Of a stretch of DNA of 64,000 nt, positions 12,454 to 25,200 are shown piece after piece. This DNA comes from Xylogone sp. PMI_703 (lineage: Eukaryota > Ascomycota > Leotiomycetes). The stretch covers positions 248,001 to 312,000 of the forward strand of contig JAJTUQ010000003.1 of assembly GCA_021399445.1 (NCBI GenBank). Direction: 5' to 3'. The position numbers and the translations under genes were made by a program. The notes under the pieces were generated by a model. The model was given only the letters and a program-made list of their open reading frames with translations, had not been told where the DNA came from and ran no database searches. How positions within the stretch are numbered: position 1 is the stretch's first letter; the number at the start of each line of letters is the position of its first letter.

Positions 12454-13270
12454 ATGTCCTACGAAGAACAGTTTGGCGAGATCCAGGAGTATTCCTCCCC
12501 AATTAACCTGACTGACCAGAAATCCCCCGTTCGAATAGTTACGACTGCCTTAGACGCGGTTGATTCTTCTACAGCTAGTTTGGAGACTTCGCCTCGCTCC
12601 ACTGAGGCGACTGCCCAGCTCGACCTCCCATTGCTCTCCCCAGAGCCTGTCCAGGCCTTCTGTGTTCAACATAGAGTAGCAGTGACCGACCTATGCTTGG
12701 CTGCATGGCTGATGGTTCTCGCTCAAGATGGACATACACAGTCACCTCAGACGGAATATCTAGTTTCCGTCAAGGACATCACTGGTCCTACTATTGACCA
12801 AACCATCACTAATGGAGCTGCCGCACCTCGAGTTTGCCGGGTGCAGCTTCGAGGCAGCGATTCTGCCCTTTGCCTCGTTAAACGTGTATATACTAACAGG
12901 CGTGATTTAGTTGGCAAGGAACTAACCCACAGCAACTCTCAATTTCTTGATCAACATATATTTAGCTTATTGACCTTCAGCCCCAATTCGCCATCAGAAT
13001 TTTATTCAGATGACCCCGATTTCAAGGTAGGTTGAATCCTACCACCAAGTTGTCCTTGGCTAAGACTTTTTGGAGCACGATGTCTGCATCAACTTCACGA
13101 GCACAGGCACCGGGATTGAAGGAATCATGTTTTATCGCACATCATCTCTTACGGATGCGCTTGCCAAATCTCTTGCCCGGAGTTTCGCGCGGAAAGTGGA
13201 AGCCATTATTGATGACCATGAACTTTGCATTGAGGACTTGCAAGCCATGACAAACATTTCACCAGCGGTT
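12454..13270 (+). other. NRPS segment: vestigial N-terminal condensation domain
   Basis: Residues about 60-260 match only the C-terminal half of a condensation domain: AFCVQHRVAVTDLCLAAW aligns with DFCADVGVTLANVFQAAW of C2, and HDVCINF with the YDVVV strand of C3. The N-terminal lobe with the HHxxxDG motif is absent. It runs into a linker (LLSEAALQCGVEAELIEDIYPST) that looks like the post-carrier linker before C4 (KVAAAQCQGVEPKDIEDIYPST), so an A-T pair seems to have been lost between them. Intron 1 (13027-13075) interrupts it at the same place as introns 2 and 3 interrupt C2 and C3. It cannot be catalytic as it stands. Confidence 0.75.
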
Positions 13271-16200
13271 ACGGATACGTCATCATCCGAAATGGGCGAT
13301 GATACAGGTCTTGAAAACTTACTATCGGAAGCAGCTCTCCAATGTGGCGTGGAAGCAGAGTTAATTGAGGATATTTACCCATCTACTCCGCTTCAAGAGG
13401 GACTTATGGCACTTACGGCCAAGCAGCCTGGGCTATATACTGGACAAGCTGCTTTCCGTCTTCCCCCGTCGCTGAATTTAGATGGATTTCGTGCCGCTTG
13501 GGAGCTAGTTGTTCAGGAGCGCGAAATCTTGCGTACTAGACTTGTCAGTCTGGGAAGTCAGGGCACACTACAGGTAGTTCTGGATCAGCCGCTGGTGTGG
13601 GATTCAGGAGAGACTTATGAATCCTATATCAAGATGGTAAAGTCAGAGCCAATGGGTTTTGGTAAACCACTAAGTCGATACGCCATTATCGATTCTTATT
13701 TCATTCTCACCATTCACCACGCTATATATGATGGCTGGTCTTTTCCATTACTCTTCCAAGATGTTGTGATGGCATACACAGAGCATACCATTGTCGACCG
13801 TGTACCATTCCAGTACTTTGTCCAATATCTGCAGGATATGGATCGAGACCAAGCAAGGTCGTACTGGGAGACGCAACTCTCCGGAAGCAGTGGTGTTAAA
13901 TTCCCAAATAGTTCCTTATCTACACAGAATCCTCTCCCACAGAGCAGTTTGACTCGAGAGGTGTCGTTTACATCAGCCCCGGAGACCTTTATGAAAACTT
14001 CACTTATCAGGGCTGCCTGGGCCCTGGTTATTTCAAGGTACACAGATGACGATGATGTCATCTTCGGTGAGACCGTTTCTGGGCGAAATGTCCCTATTCG
14101 GGGGATTGAGGGAATACTTGGAAGCACTGTCGCTACGCTACCCATACGGATCCGCGTGGATAAGGGCGCTTCTATAAAACAATTCTTGCAGAATGTCCAC
14201 GAGCAATCAGTTTCGATGATGCAATTCGAACAGATTGGATTGCAAGAAATCAAAAAATTTAGTTCTGATGCGCGTGACGCTTGCGATTTTCAACATCTCA
14301 TTACAATCAAGCCAGAGGATGAATGGGGTGGCGAATTCAGCAAGCTTGGGATCGAACCCGTCGATATAGAAGTTGAGAATTTTTACAGTTATCCCTTGAT
14401 AATGGAATTTACGCTGCTTCAGACCGGCGTCCGAGTTAAAGCTATCTTTGACAAGAATGTAATTGATTCTCAGCAAATAGCGCGAATACTTAATCAATTC
14501 GAAGCCATTGTAGGCGAGATCCAAGACGGGAATACCACTGTCGGTAGCCTTGGCAAAATCACTGCCCGCGACGTGGAAGAGATCAGCAATTGGAACGCAA
14601 GTCTACCAGAGACTGTTGATGCATGCGTTCATGACCTGATTGTAGAGAAAGCACTCTTACAACCAAGTGCTGAAGCAGTTTGTTCATGGGACGGCAGCTT
14701 TAGCTATAATGAGCTCGACAGCCTCTCAACCAAGCTGGCCCACCGTTTGAGTAGCCTCGGCGTTTCAGCGGAAGAATTTGTTCCCTTCTGTCTGGAAAAG
14801 TCAAAATGGACAGTCGTCACTATCCTGGCAATCATGAAAAGTGGAGGAGTTTGTGTTCCACTCGAGCCGGCGCATCCTCAGCAACGGCACGAGAACATTA
14901 TCAGCCAAATCAATGCTAAGTTGGTCATCATATCGCCTAGGGTATCCGGACAATGCCCTTGGTTGAGTTCCAAAGCATTCATTGTGAATGATTCTGTCTC
15001 GCAGCTTCCGGTTCTTGATAAGCAACTTCCTACGGTGAAGCCAGAGAATGCTGTTTACGTGATATTTACTTCGGGTAGCACTGGAACGCCCAAAGGAGTA
15101 GTCTGGGAGCACAGAACTTTGGCCTCTAGTTGTAAGGCACATGGGGTTGGGCTGAAGTTCATCGATAGATCCAGATTCCTCCAGTTTGCAGCACATGTAT
15201 TTGATGTTAGTGTATCCGAGATTGTCACCGTGCTGGTGCATGGTGGTTGCATATGTATACCATCCGACCAAGAGCGATTAGGGGATATCGGTCGTTTCAT
15301 ACGAGAAAAACAAGTGGATTGGGCATTCCTTACGCCAACTCTCGCCCGTCTAGTTAAGCCTGAAGATGTACCGTGTCTCAAGACACTTGTTCTTGGCGGG
15401 GAATCAATTGGTCAGGATAACGTAGAACGTTGGCGCCCACACCTACAACTCATGATAACTTATGGTCCAGCTGAGTCTTGTATCTATTGCTCATCGAATG
15501 AGGTGTCTGAGGACGGAAAAGCAGAAACGATCGGTAAAGCGGTTGGGTCCAACCACTGGATCACAGATAGCAACGACCCTTCGAAACTTATGCCTATTGG
15601 GGCCGTTGGTGAAATTCTTGTTGAGGGTCCGATTTTAGCACGGGGGTACTTGAATGATGTCAATAAGACAAGCTCCTCTTTTGTCGTCGATCTTCCATGG
15701 GCTCAACCAAATAATGCAGGCCAGAAGCGCCGATTCTACCGAACAGGAGACTTGGGAAAATACAATTGTGATGGATTTATAGACTTCGTTGGGCGAAAAG
15801 ACGGTCAAATTAAACTTCGAGGTCAACGCCTCGAAATGAATGAGGTTGAGCAAAAGTTATCCCGTGTTGAGGAAGTCAAACATGTTGTTGTGGCCTTCCC
15901 AACATCAGGACCATACCACAGAAAGCTTGTGGCAGCGGTGGAGTTGCACCATGAGATGGGTTTCAATGATAACAGTACAACCCTAGAACTCTTCCCTTCT
16001 TCACGGAGTGAACAATCGATATCGTTGTTATCAAAAATCCGCAGGGAGGTTTGGCAAATTCTGCCAGAATACATGATACCAAGTGTCTGGATACCTCTTC
16101 TCAATATCCCCAAAAATACTTCGGGCAAGGTAGACAGATCATATGTGAAGCAATGGATATCTGCAGTTGACTATGATACATCAGCGTTGATATCTGAGCT

Positions 16201-19200
16201 GTCAGTAGAGAAGGATTTCACGCAGCCAAACACTCCATTAGAAAGAGAATTACAGCAGATTTGGGGGGAGATTCTCAATATTCCGTTGAAGCAGATTGGA
16301 ATTGATATGCCATTCCTTAGACTGGGGGGCGATTCTATCAGCGCTATGCAAGTGATGGCAAAGTGTTATGCTAATAACATTGCAATAACGACTCAGCAAA
16401 TTCTTCGACACCAAACGATCGAGAGGCTAGCGTTAGAAGCAAAACCTCTTCAACTCGATCACAATATTACTATAGAAGAAGATTCAATGCCGTTTGAGCT
16501 TTCTCCTATCCAACAACTTCATATAAGGCGGGGATCGGGTGGTGATAACTTCTCTCAGAGCTTCCTGCTTCAGATACATCAGAAGATCTCGCCTCAAAGA
16601 CTCTATGATGCAATTGAGATGCTCGTAGAAAGGCACTCCATGCTCCGTGCCAAGTTCATCCAATCTTCAGAAAGCGAATGGGCTCAGCAGATCATGCCAT
16701 ATACGCGCGGTCTCTTCTCATATAGCACTTCTGAGATTCTGAATGCAAGTGTGGAAGAGCTTGAGCCGTCCATTACTAAGACACAGAGTTGCTTGAATAT
16801 GCGAAATGGCCTCGTATTTGCTGTACATGTATTTATCACACAACAAGGAGATTCGGTTGTCCTATTTACGGCCCACCATCTTGTTATTGACCTGGTTTCC
16901 TGGAGAATCATTTTATCGGAGCTCGAGGAAATACTTAAACATGAAAATGCTTTAACAACAGCGCCCTTATCTTTCCAAACCTGGAGCCGGATGCAGGCCG
17001 ATTATGCCCATGATTCTTTAGCGTCCTTACCACCGTTGGACATTCCTCGAGCCGACTATGATTACTGGGGTATGGTCAATATCCCTAATGTGACCTGCGA
17101 TACAATCGCTTCAACCTTTTCAATTTCTGAAGAGTTAACTTTGAAGCTGTTAGAGTGTAATAAAATATTCAAGACGGAGTTGCTCGATTTATTAATATCT
17201 GCCGTCACATACTCCTTTTCACAGACATTCCAAGATCGATCAATACCTCCCGTTTTCGTTGAAGGTCACGGGAGAGAACCATGGAGTCCGTCCATAGACT
17301 TATCGAGGACCGTTGGCTGGTTTACAACTATATACCCAATCTTTGTTCCAAATATAGCTGGCCTGATTGATACTATACGCCAAGTTAAAGATACTCGAAG
17401 ACGTATCCCTGACAATGGGTGGTCGTACTTCACATCAAGTTTGCTTTGTGCTCCCGCCAAAGAAAGGTTTAGTTATGAGTTCCCATTTGAGATTCTGCTA
17501 AACTATTCTGGCGCTTATCAGCAATTGGAGCGTGAGGATGCACTTTTTAGCTTTCTACCATCAAACGCCATAGGCCTCGATTCATCTCAAATGAACCGGT
17601 TTGAGCTGTTTGACATTGAGGTCACTATGAACAAAGGTGCTTTAGAATTCCTATTCTCCTACAATACCCAAATGAAACACCAAGAAAAAATCCGCCAGTG
17701 GATCGACCAATGTCATGATGTACTTGCGCTGATGGCAGTGGAGCTTGCTTCAATGAAGCCTAGTTTAACGCCGACCGACTTTCCACTTATTACAATGACA
17801 TATGCTGACATTGAGAGGATGACAAATGTATTACTACCAGAAATGGATATTGAAGATGCATACCCTTGTTCCTCTATGCAGGAGGGTATCCTGATGGCTC
17901 AGATCAAGGAACCTGAAAAATACAATGTCCAATTGGTCTTCCAGATCTCCCCTGGCCAGGATCAAAAGGACAGCATTGACGTCCAGAGACTCCAAAGTTC
18001 TTGGCAAGCAGTCGTCAATCGCCACGCAATACTCCGAACCGTGTTTATTGAAGGACTTTGTAATGACGGTGTATTCCAACAAATCGTGCTAAAAACTCAT
18101 AGAGCAGATGTTTACCATATCGAATGCGAACGCAAGGAAGAGCCTATACGTCTTCTGGAAGATCACCCATTCTTTGGTTACAAGGAACATCACCCACCTC
18201 ACCGTCTTGGTATATGCCGAGTGCAATCAGGTGAAGTCTACTGTCGGCTAGATATTAGCCACACCCTTAACGATGGGATGTCCACCAAGGTCATGTTGCG
18301 AGATCTTATAGACATTTATAATGGACGCTCTTTGAGCAGAACGGCACCATCATATGCGGAATATATTTCCTACTGCATCAAAAATCCAATAAGTGCTTCC
18401 ATAGATTATTGGATCAACTATCTCAATGGTGTTAAGCCTTGCCATATTCCTCTGTTGGATGCAGAACCAAGCATTGATCGACAAGTACTAACTATGAATG
18501 TTGAATGCTCAGAAGCTGATACTTTGGTCTTGCGCGACTTTTGTGCTGATGTTGGGGTTACTCTTGCCAATGTCTTTCAAGCAGCGTGGGCTATTGTTCT
18601 GCGCACATATACTGGGGAGGACGATGTGTGCTTCGGTCATGTTTCTTCAGGAAGAGATCTCCTTATACCACACATTCAAGATATAGTTGGGCCTTTTATC
18701 AATATGCTTGTCTGCCGCTCAAACTTGGATAAAGAAAGACAAATTGTCGACGTTATCTGCCAGATGCAAGAAGACCATATTTCAAGTTTAACCCACCAGC
18801 GATGTTCGCTGGCGGCGATACAAAACAAGCTTAAGATCTCTAAAGAAGGTTTGTTTAACACAGGCCTGTCAGTACAGAAGATCACTCAAATGTCGAATTC
18901 AAATCTAAGTGAGGCTTCTGTGGAACAAATAGGAGGCTACGATCCTACAGAGGTAAGTACTTCTGGAATATATCTTTATACTCGGATATTACATGTACAT
19001 TCTTCCTTGACCGCTATCTAACCAACTTCCAGTTTGACATCATGGTAAATGTGGCTGATTCGCCTACACAAGTTGGCATATCATTCAACTACTCGAACAG
19101 AATATCAGAATTGCAAGCTCTGCATATTTCAAAGACCTTTTCAAAGGTACTTTCCTCCATTGTGTCGCGTCCTAGTTCAAAAATCAGCAATGTAGACCCT

Positions 19201-22200
19201 CTAAGCGATTTTGATAAAGCCCAAATCAACAGTTGGCATGAGCAGCTACCGGACTTTTTAACCACTGAAGAGTGTATTCATGAAGCTTTTAGGTGTCGCG
19301 CAGAGTTACATCCAAATGCACCAGCAATATGTTCATGGGATAGAAACCTTACCTACGCAGAGCTAGACGACTTATCCACACGTCTTGCTAACCACCTCGT
19401 GAGTCTTGGCGTCAAGCCTGAGGCTATTGTCATGCTGTCGTTCGAGAAGTCGACCTGGGCAGTTGTTTCCATCCTAGCTGTTCTCAAAGCGGGAGGTTCT
19501 TGCGTGACGCTCGACGCATCGCTTCCGCTGGGTCGTGTCCAGAGCATTCTTCTTGCAACTGAATCTGATATAATGCTCACCTCAGCATCTCAGAGTAATA
19601 TATTCACTGGTCTTTTCAAACATTCTATTTCCATCAATGAAGAATTGGTTTCTTCGCTCCCAAGTCCACTTGCTTCTACTTATGCAGCATCTATATGGCC
19701 AGATGTGCGACCTGATAACATGGCATTCGTCGTCTTTACATCTGGATCCACAGGTACACCTAAAGGTGTTATGCTAGAGCATAGAACTATATGTTTTAGC
19801 GCTAGAAGCCACGCGGAAGCTGAACACGTAGGACCTAGCTCAAGGTACCTCCAGTTTTCTGCTTTTGCTTTTGATGTGTATATATCGGAAATTTTCGTGC
19901 CACTATTATGCGGTGGCTGTGTCTGTATTGCAACGGAGGAAGAGCGAAGAACAGATATAGCTGGTGCAATTACTCGTTTTAGTGTTACTCACGCTACTCT
20001 AACTCCAACAGTTGCCACATTCTTCTCACCAAAAGATGTTCCAACTCTAAAAATGCTAGCACTCGGTGGTGAAGCCATGACTAGGGAGAATGTAGCCACC
20101 TGGGCCGGTCAAGGTCTTCACTGGTTCAATGTTTACGGTCCTTCAGAAACTTCGAATTTTGTGTGCGTAGAACCTGTCCGCACTGCCCAACCTGCCAACC
20201 TTGGACGTGGAGGGATTAAGGTGTGGCTAGTTGATATAAATAATCAGAGCAGATTGTCGCCAATTGGCTGTGTCAGTGAGCTTTACGTTGAAGGCCCAAG
20301 TTTAGCCAGGGGGTATCTGAATGATCCCGACAAGACTAAGGATTCTTTTATTACAAATCCACCATGGTTAGATAGCCCCTGTGGAGGGCCCAACGATCGA
20401 ACTAATAAGGCACGGCGAGTGTATCGAACTGGTGATCTTGTTCAGTACAATCTAGACGGAACTTTCTCTTATATTGGGCGAAAAGACTCGCAGGTCAAAA
20501 TCCGTGGTCAACGCCTTGAAATTGCAGAAGTCGAACATCAATTGCTTGACATAGTCGATGTTAAACATTGCTTTATTGATTATCCTAGGTCTGGACCATG
20601 CTCGAACCGAATTGTAGCTGTTATGACACTGCATGAGTTGTCGAATATTCCGGATCCTTCTATATTGAAGATTGTGACCTCGATGCATACCGGACGAATT
20701 GCTAAGAAAATATCAGCAATTCAAGACTCATTGAGTGATAAACTCCCAGCATGGATGGTGCCAAGTATATGGATCGTTGTTGAAGAATTACCCCTATCAG
20801 TCTCATTGAAATTGGACAGAAGCAGAATAAAGAGTTGGCTGAAGCAAATGAGCGATGAGACGTTCAATACAATATCACGGCTATCTCTAGAGACATCGGT
20901 TGTTCTACCCACAACGCCCTTGGAAAAACAGATCCAACAAATTTGGTGTCAAGTTCTTAATCTACCAGAGACAAAAATTGGTGTACAAACATCATTCCTC
21001 CGAGTAGGTGGCGACTCAATTACAGCAATGCAGGTTATTGCAAAGTGTCGGGCTATTAATATTTCCCTCTCAATATCTGATATCTTGCGGAATTTTACGA
21101 TCTCCCAGCTGGCTGTTAGAGCACAGTCTGTTCAGAGCAATCAACTTAATGTTAAAGAAGAATATAATACGGCGTTCCATCTCTCACCAATCCAGCAAAT
21201 GCATCTCAGCCGTGGTTCTGCAGGCGATAAGTTCTCTCAAAGCATATTCCTCCGCGTGAATGGAGATGTTTCATCTCAGAATATTCAGAATGCTCTTGAG
21301 ATCCTTGTTGAACGGCATTCAATGCTTCGAGCAACTTTTTCGCAGTCTTCCAGTGGAGAATGGACTCAGAAGACCAGGGCCTATTCGCCAGGGCTATTCT
21401 TGTTCAGATGTTCAGAGGTGACAGATTCTAAAGAACTTGGACCTCTTGCGTCTGAAACGCAACGGGGTCTGAACTTCTATAATGGTCCCCTCTTTGCAGC
21501 CCACCTTCTATTCACTTCATCAGAAGGCACCATTCTTTTCTTAGTCGCACACCATCTTGTTATTGATTCGGTTTCGTGGCGCATATTGTTATCGAATTTG
21601 GAAGAATATCTTCAGCGGGGCAATATATCAACTCCACGACCACTACCTTTTCAAAATTGGAGTAAGGTGCAATTTGAGCAAGCAAAGACAATTAACCCTG
21701 CTGATACTTTACCTTTTGATGTTCCTATTCCAAATTATGCATACTGGGGAATGGCAGATCGTTCAAACTTGATATGTGACACAATCTGCAAAACCATTAC
21801 TATCAGCTCAGCGACTACTTCGGCACTTGTGGATGAGTGTAATCGACCTATGAGGACCGAAATCCTAGACTTGTTATTATCTGCGGTTTCTCATTCGTTT
21901 GCGCGTGTATTTACGGATCGTGAGGTTCCGCCGATCTATAACGAAGGGCATGGCAGAGAACCAGGGGATGATTCGATCGATCTCTCACAGACGGTTGGAT
22001 GGTTTACGACTATATATCCTATTGCTATACCAACAAGAAATAATATTGTCGATACTGTTAAAATAGCCAAAGATAACCGCCGTAAGGTACCAAGGAATGG
22101 ATGGAATTACTTCACCTCTTGCACAATGTCGCCAGGAGGGAGCAAAGCTTTTGCTAGCCATTTCCCATTCGAGGTTCTACTGAACTACTCAGGCTCCTAC

Positions 22201-25200
22201 CAGCAACTAGAGCATAAGGAGAGTCTTTTCAGTCAATTTTCAACAGAAATCACAGGTTATGTCTCCGATATTCCACAAATGTCACGTTTCGAATTATTTG
22301 GAATTGAAGCTGTCATTGATAGAGGTTCGCTGCGACTCGATTTCAACTACAACGCTCACATGAAACACCAAAGTCTTATTCAGGAATGGATTAAAGAAAT
22401 TGAAATTGTGTTGGGGGAGATGCCTGCGCAAATGGCTTCCATAGAGCGACAGCTTACGTTAACCGACTTCCCCCTGTTACCATCAATGAGGTACTCCGAT
22501 ATTACAAAGTTGACGACTGAAGTGCTACCTCAGCTGGACATTGACAACATAGATGATATTGAGGACATATACCCCTGCACTCCAATACAAGAAGGTATGC
22601 TTGTATCTCAGATAAAAACACCTGAGAATTACAAAGTCAATAGCCTCTCTCGCGTGGTACCGGCCCCAGGACAGCCAATAATTGACGTGGAAAGACTTCA
22701 AAATGCTTGGCAAGCAGTTGTAAATCGCCATAGCATCCTCAGAACTGTTTTTATCGAAGGTCTCTCTAATGACGGCCTGTTCCAACAAATTGTGCTAAAG
22801 AAGTTTAAAGCAGACTTTTTCCGCCTGAAATGCAACAAGAGTGACGAAGCACTACGAATGCTGCAGGATTACCCCTCAACTGATTATACAGCGCTTCGTC
22901 CATCTCACCGTTTGGGAGTTTGTCAAGTTTCGTCTTCCAGCGACGTTTATTTCAGGCTAGAGATCAGCCATGCCCTGACCGACGCATTCTCCACCAAAAT
23001 AATTGAAAGAGACTTTATCCAGGCTTACGCAAATGCCCTCCCAACCATTCCTGGTCCATTATACTCTGATTATATTTCTTATATTCAAGCTCAAGATATG
23101 AACGTGCCACTGGAGTTCTGGAAGAATAAGTTATCAGGTCTTAAACCATGCCACTTTCCAGTTTCGGATAGAAGCCAAAATCAGCAAATCATCAAGAAGG
23201 AAATAAAGGATATTCAGGTTCCTTTTATTAGTGCCACATCGGTTCATTCCTTCTGCGAAGAACATTCTGTGACACCATCGACGCTTTTCCAAGCTGTCTG
23301 GTCCTTTGTGCTAAAGACATACACTCAGAATAGGTCAATCTGCTTTGGATACGTATCTGCTGGACGTGATCTACCAGTTTTCCAAATTGAGGATACGGTA
23401 GGGCCATTTATTAACATGCTCGTATCTTACACCAAATTCGTTGACACGGATTCGGTAATGAGTGTTTTAAGAAATATACATACAAACTTTGTGGACAGTC
23501 TACCGCACCAGATTTGTTCTCTAGCATCGATCCAACATGAACTAGAGTCAGACGGAACCGCATTGTTCAATACATCAATGTCAATTCAAAGGAGGAGCAA
23601 TTCCATCCTGGATCAGAAGAGTGAATCCGGCATCCAAATTGAATCTCTTGATGGGCAGGACCCCAATGAAGTATATATCCTCTTGTTATGTTTACATATT
23701 TTGCAACTGACTCGCCTCTAGTACGATGTTGTTGTAGGCATTTATGATTCCGATATGGCACTCGATGTTTCAATTCTTTACAACAAGAACTGCTTATCCG
23801 AAAGTTTTGCAACAAGGGTCGCACACACATTTGCGAAAGTCTTGTCTTCTATAATAGCCAGCCCAGATCAGATGGTCAAAGACTTAGATCCTCTAAGTGA
23901 TTATGATAAGTCACAGATCCAGAGCTGGCATTATCCATTACCTGAGGTTGATCAACGGTGTATTCACGAAGCTTTTACCGCGCAAGCGCTAGCTCACCCC
24001 AACAACATCGCTATCTCTTCGTGGGATGGAGAGCTAACTTACGCGGAACTTGAAGACCTCTCAAATAGACTAGGCTACTACCTGTCCACTTTTTGTGGCG
24101 TTAAAGCTGAAGTTATCGTCCCCCTATGCTTTGAAAAATCGATCTGGGCTGTTGTATCAATGCTAGCAGTCCTTAAAGCAGGCGGGGCGTGCGTGAGTTT
24201 CGATATCTCGCATCCTTTCAGTAGAATGCACAATATAATCCAGGAAACAAAAGCACGTGTGATGCTCACTGGGCCAGCTCACTGTGCAAAGTTTGCTGAC
24301 TCCATCGACACACTTATCACTATTGACGAATCCTTTGTTTGTTCCCTTACAGCTTGCAGTGGACCAATTTCATCCGATGTCAAACCCACCAACTTAGCCT
24401 TTATTGTCTTTACTTCTGGAACGACTGGTAAACCAAAAGGAATCATGTTAGAGCACAAAACGGTTTACTTTAGTGCTCGCTGTTTCGAGAAAGTGTGGAA
24501 TATCTCCTCGGATTCCCGTTTCTTCCAATTTTCATCCTTCGCCTTTGACGTATATATAACTGAGATATTCGGGCCCCTTACTTGTGGGGCTTGCGTATGT
24601 ATGCCGTCTGAAGATGAGAGAAAAAACGACCTAGGAGCTACGATTCACAGACTGCAGGCCACTCACTTGATAATTACTCCGACTATAGCTACCGTTTTAC
24701 AGCCACACGAAGTGCCAAGTGTTCAGTATATGGGCCTTGGCGGTGAAGCATTGTCAAGAGAGAATCTTCTTACATGGGCAGACAAAGTCAACCTCATCAG
24801 TACATATGGGCCTTCGGAGACGTCAAACTGGGTCTCAGCACATGTGATGACAACTGCAGCAGAAAATCCCACGAACCTTGGGCGCGGTATTGATACTCAC
24901 TGTTGGATTGTAGATCCGGAAAACAGAGACCGGCTGGTTCCTATTGGTTGTATCGGTGAGCTCTATGTTTCAGGCCCTTCATTGTCTCGCGGATACATAA
25001 ACGATCCTATCAAAACAGAAGAAGCTTTTGGAATGTGTCCACCGTGGGCGGTAGATACTGAAGGTACACAATCTCGACGAGTTTACCGTACTGGCGATCT
25101 AGTCTGCTATAACTCGGATGGCACGTTTAACCATATGGGTCGGGGTGACTCTCAGCTTAAGATTCGTGGGCAGCGCGTCGAGCTCACTGAAATCGAGCAT

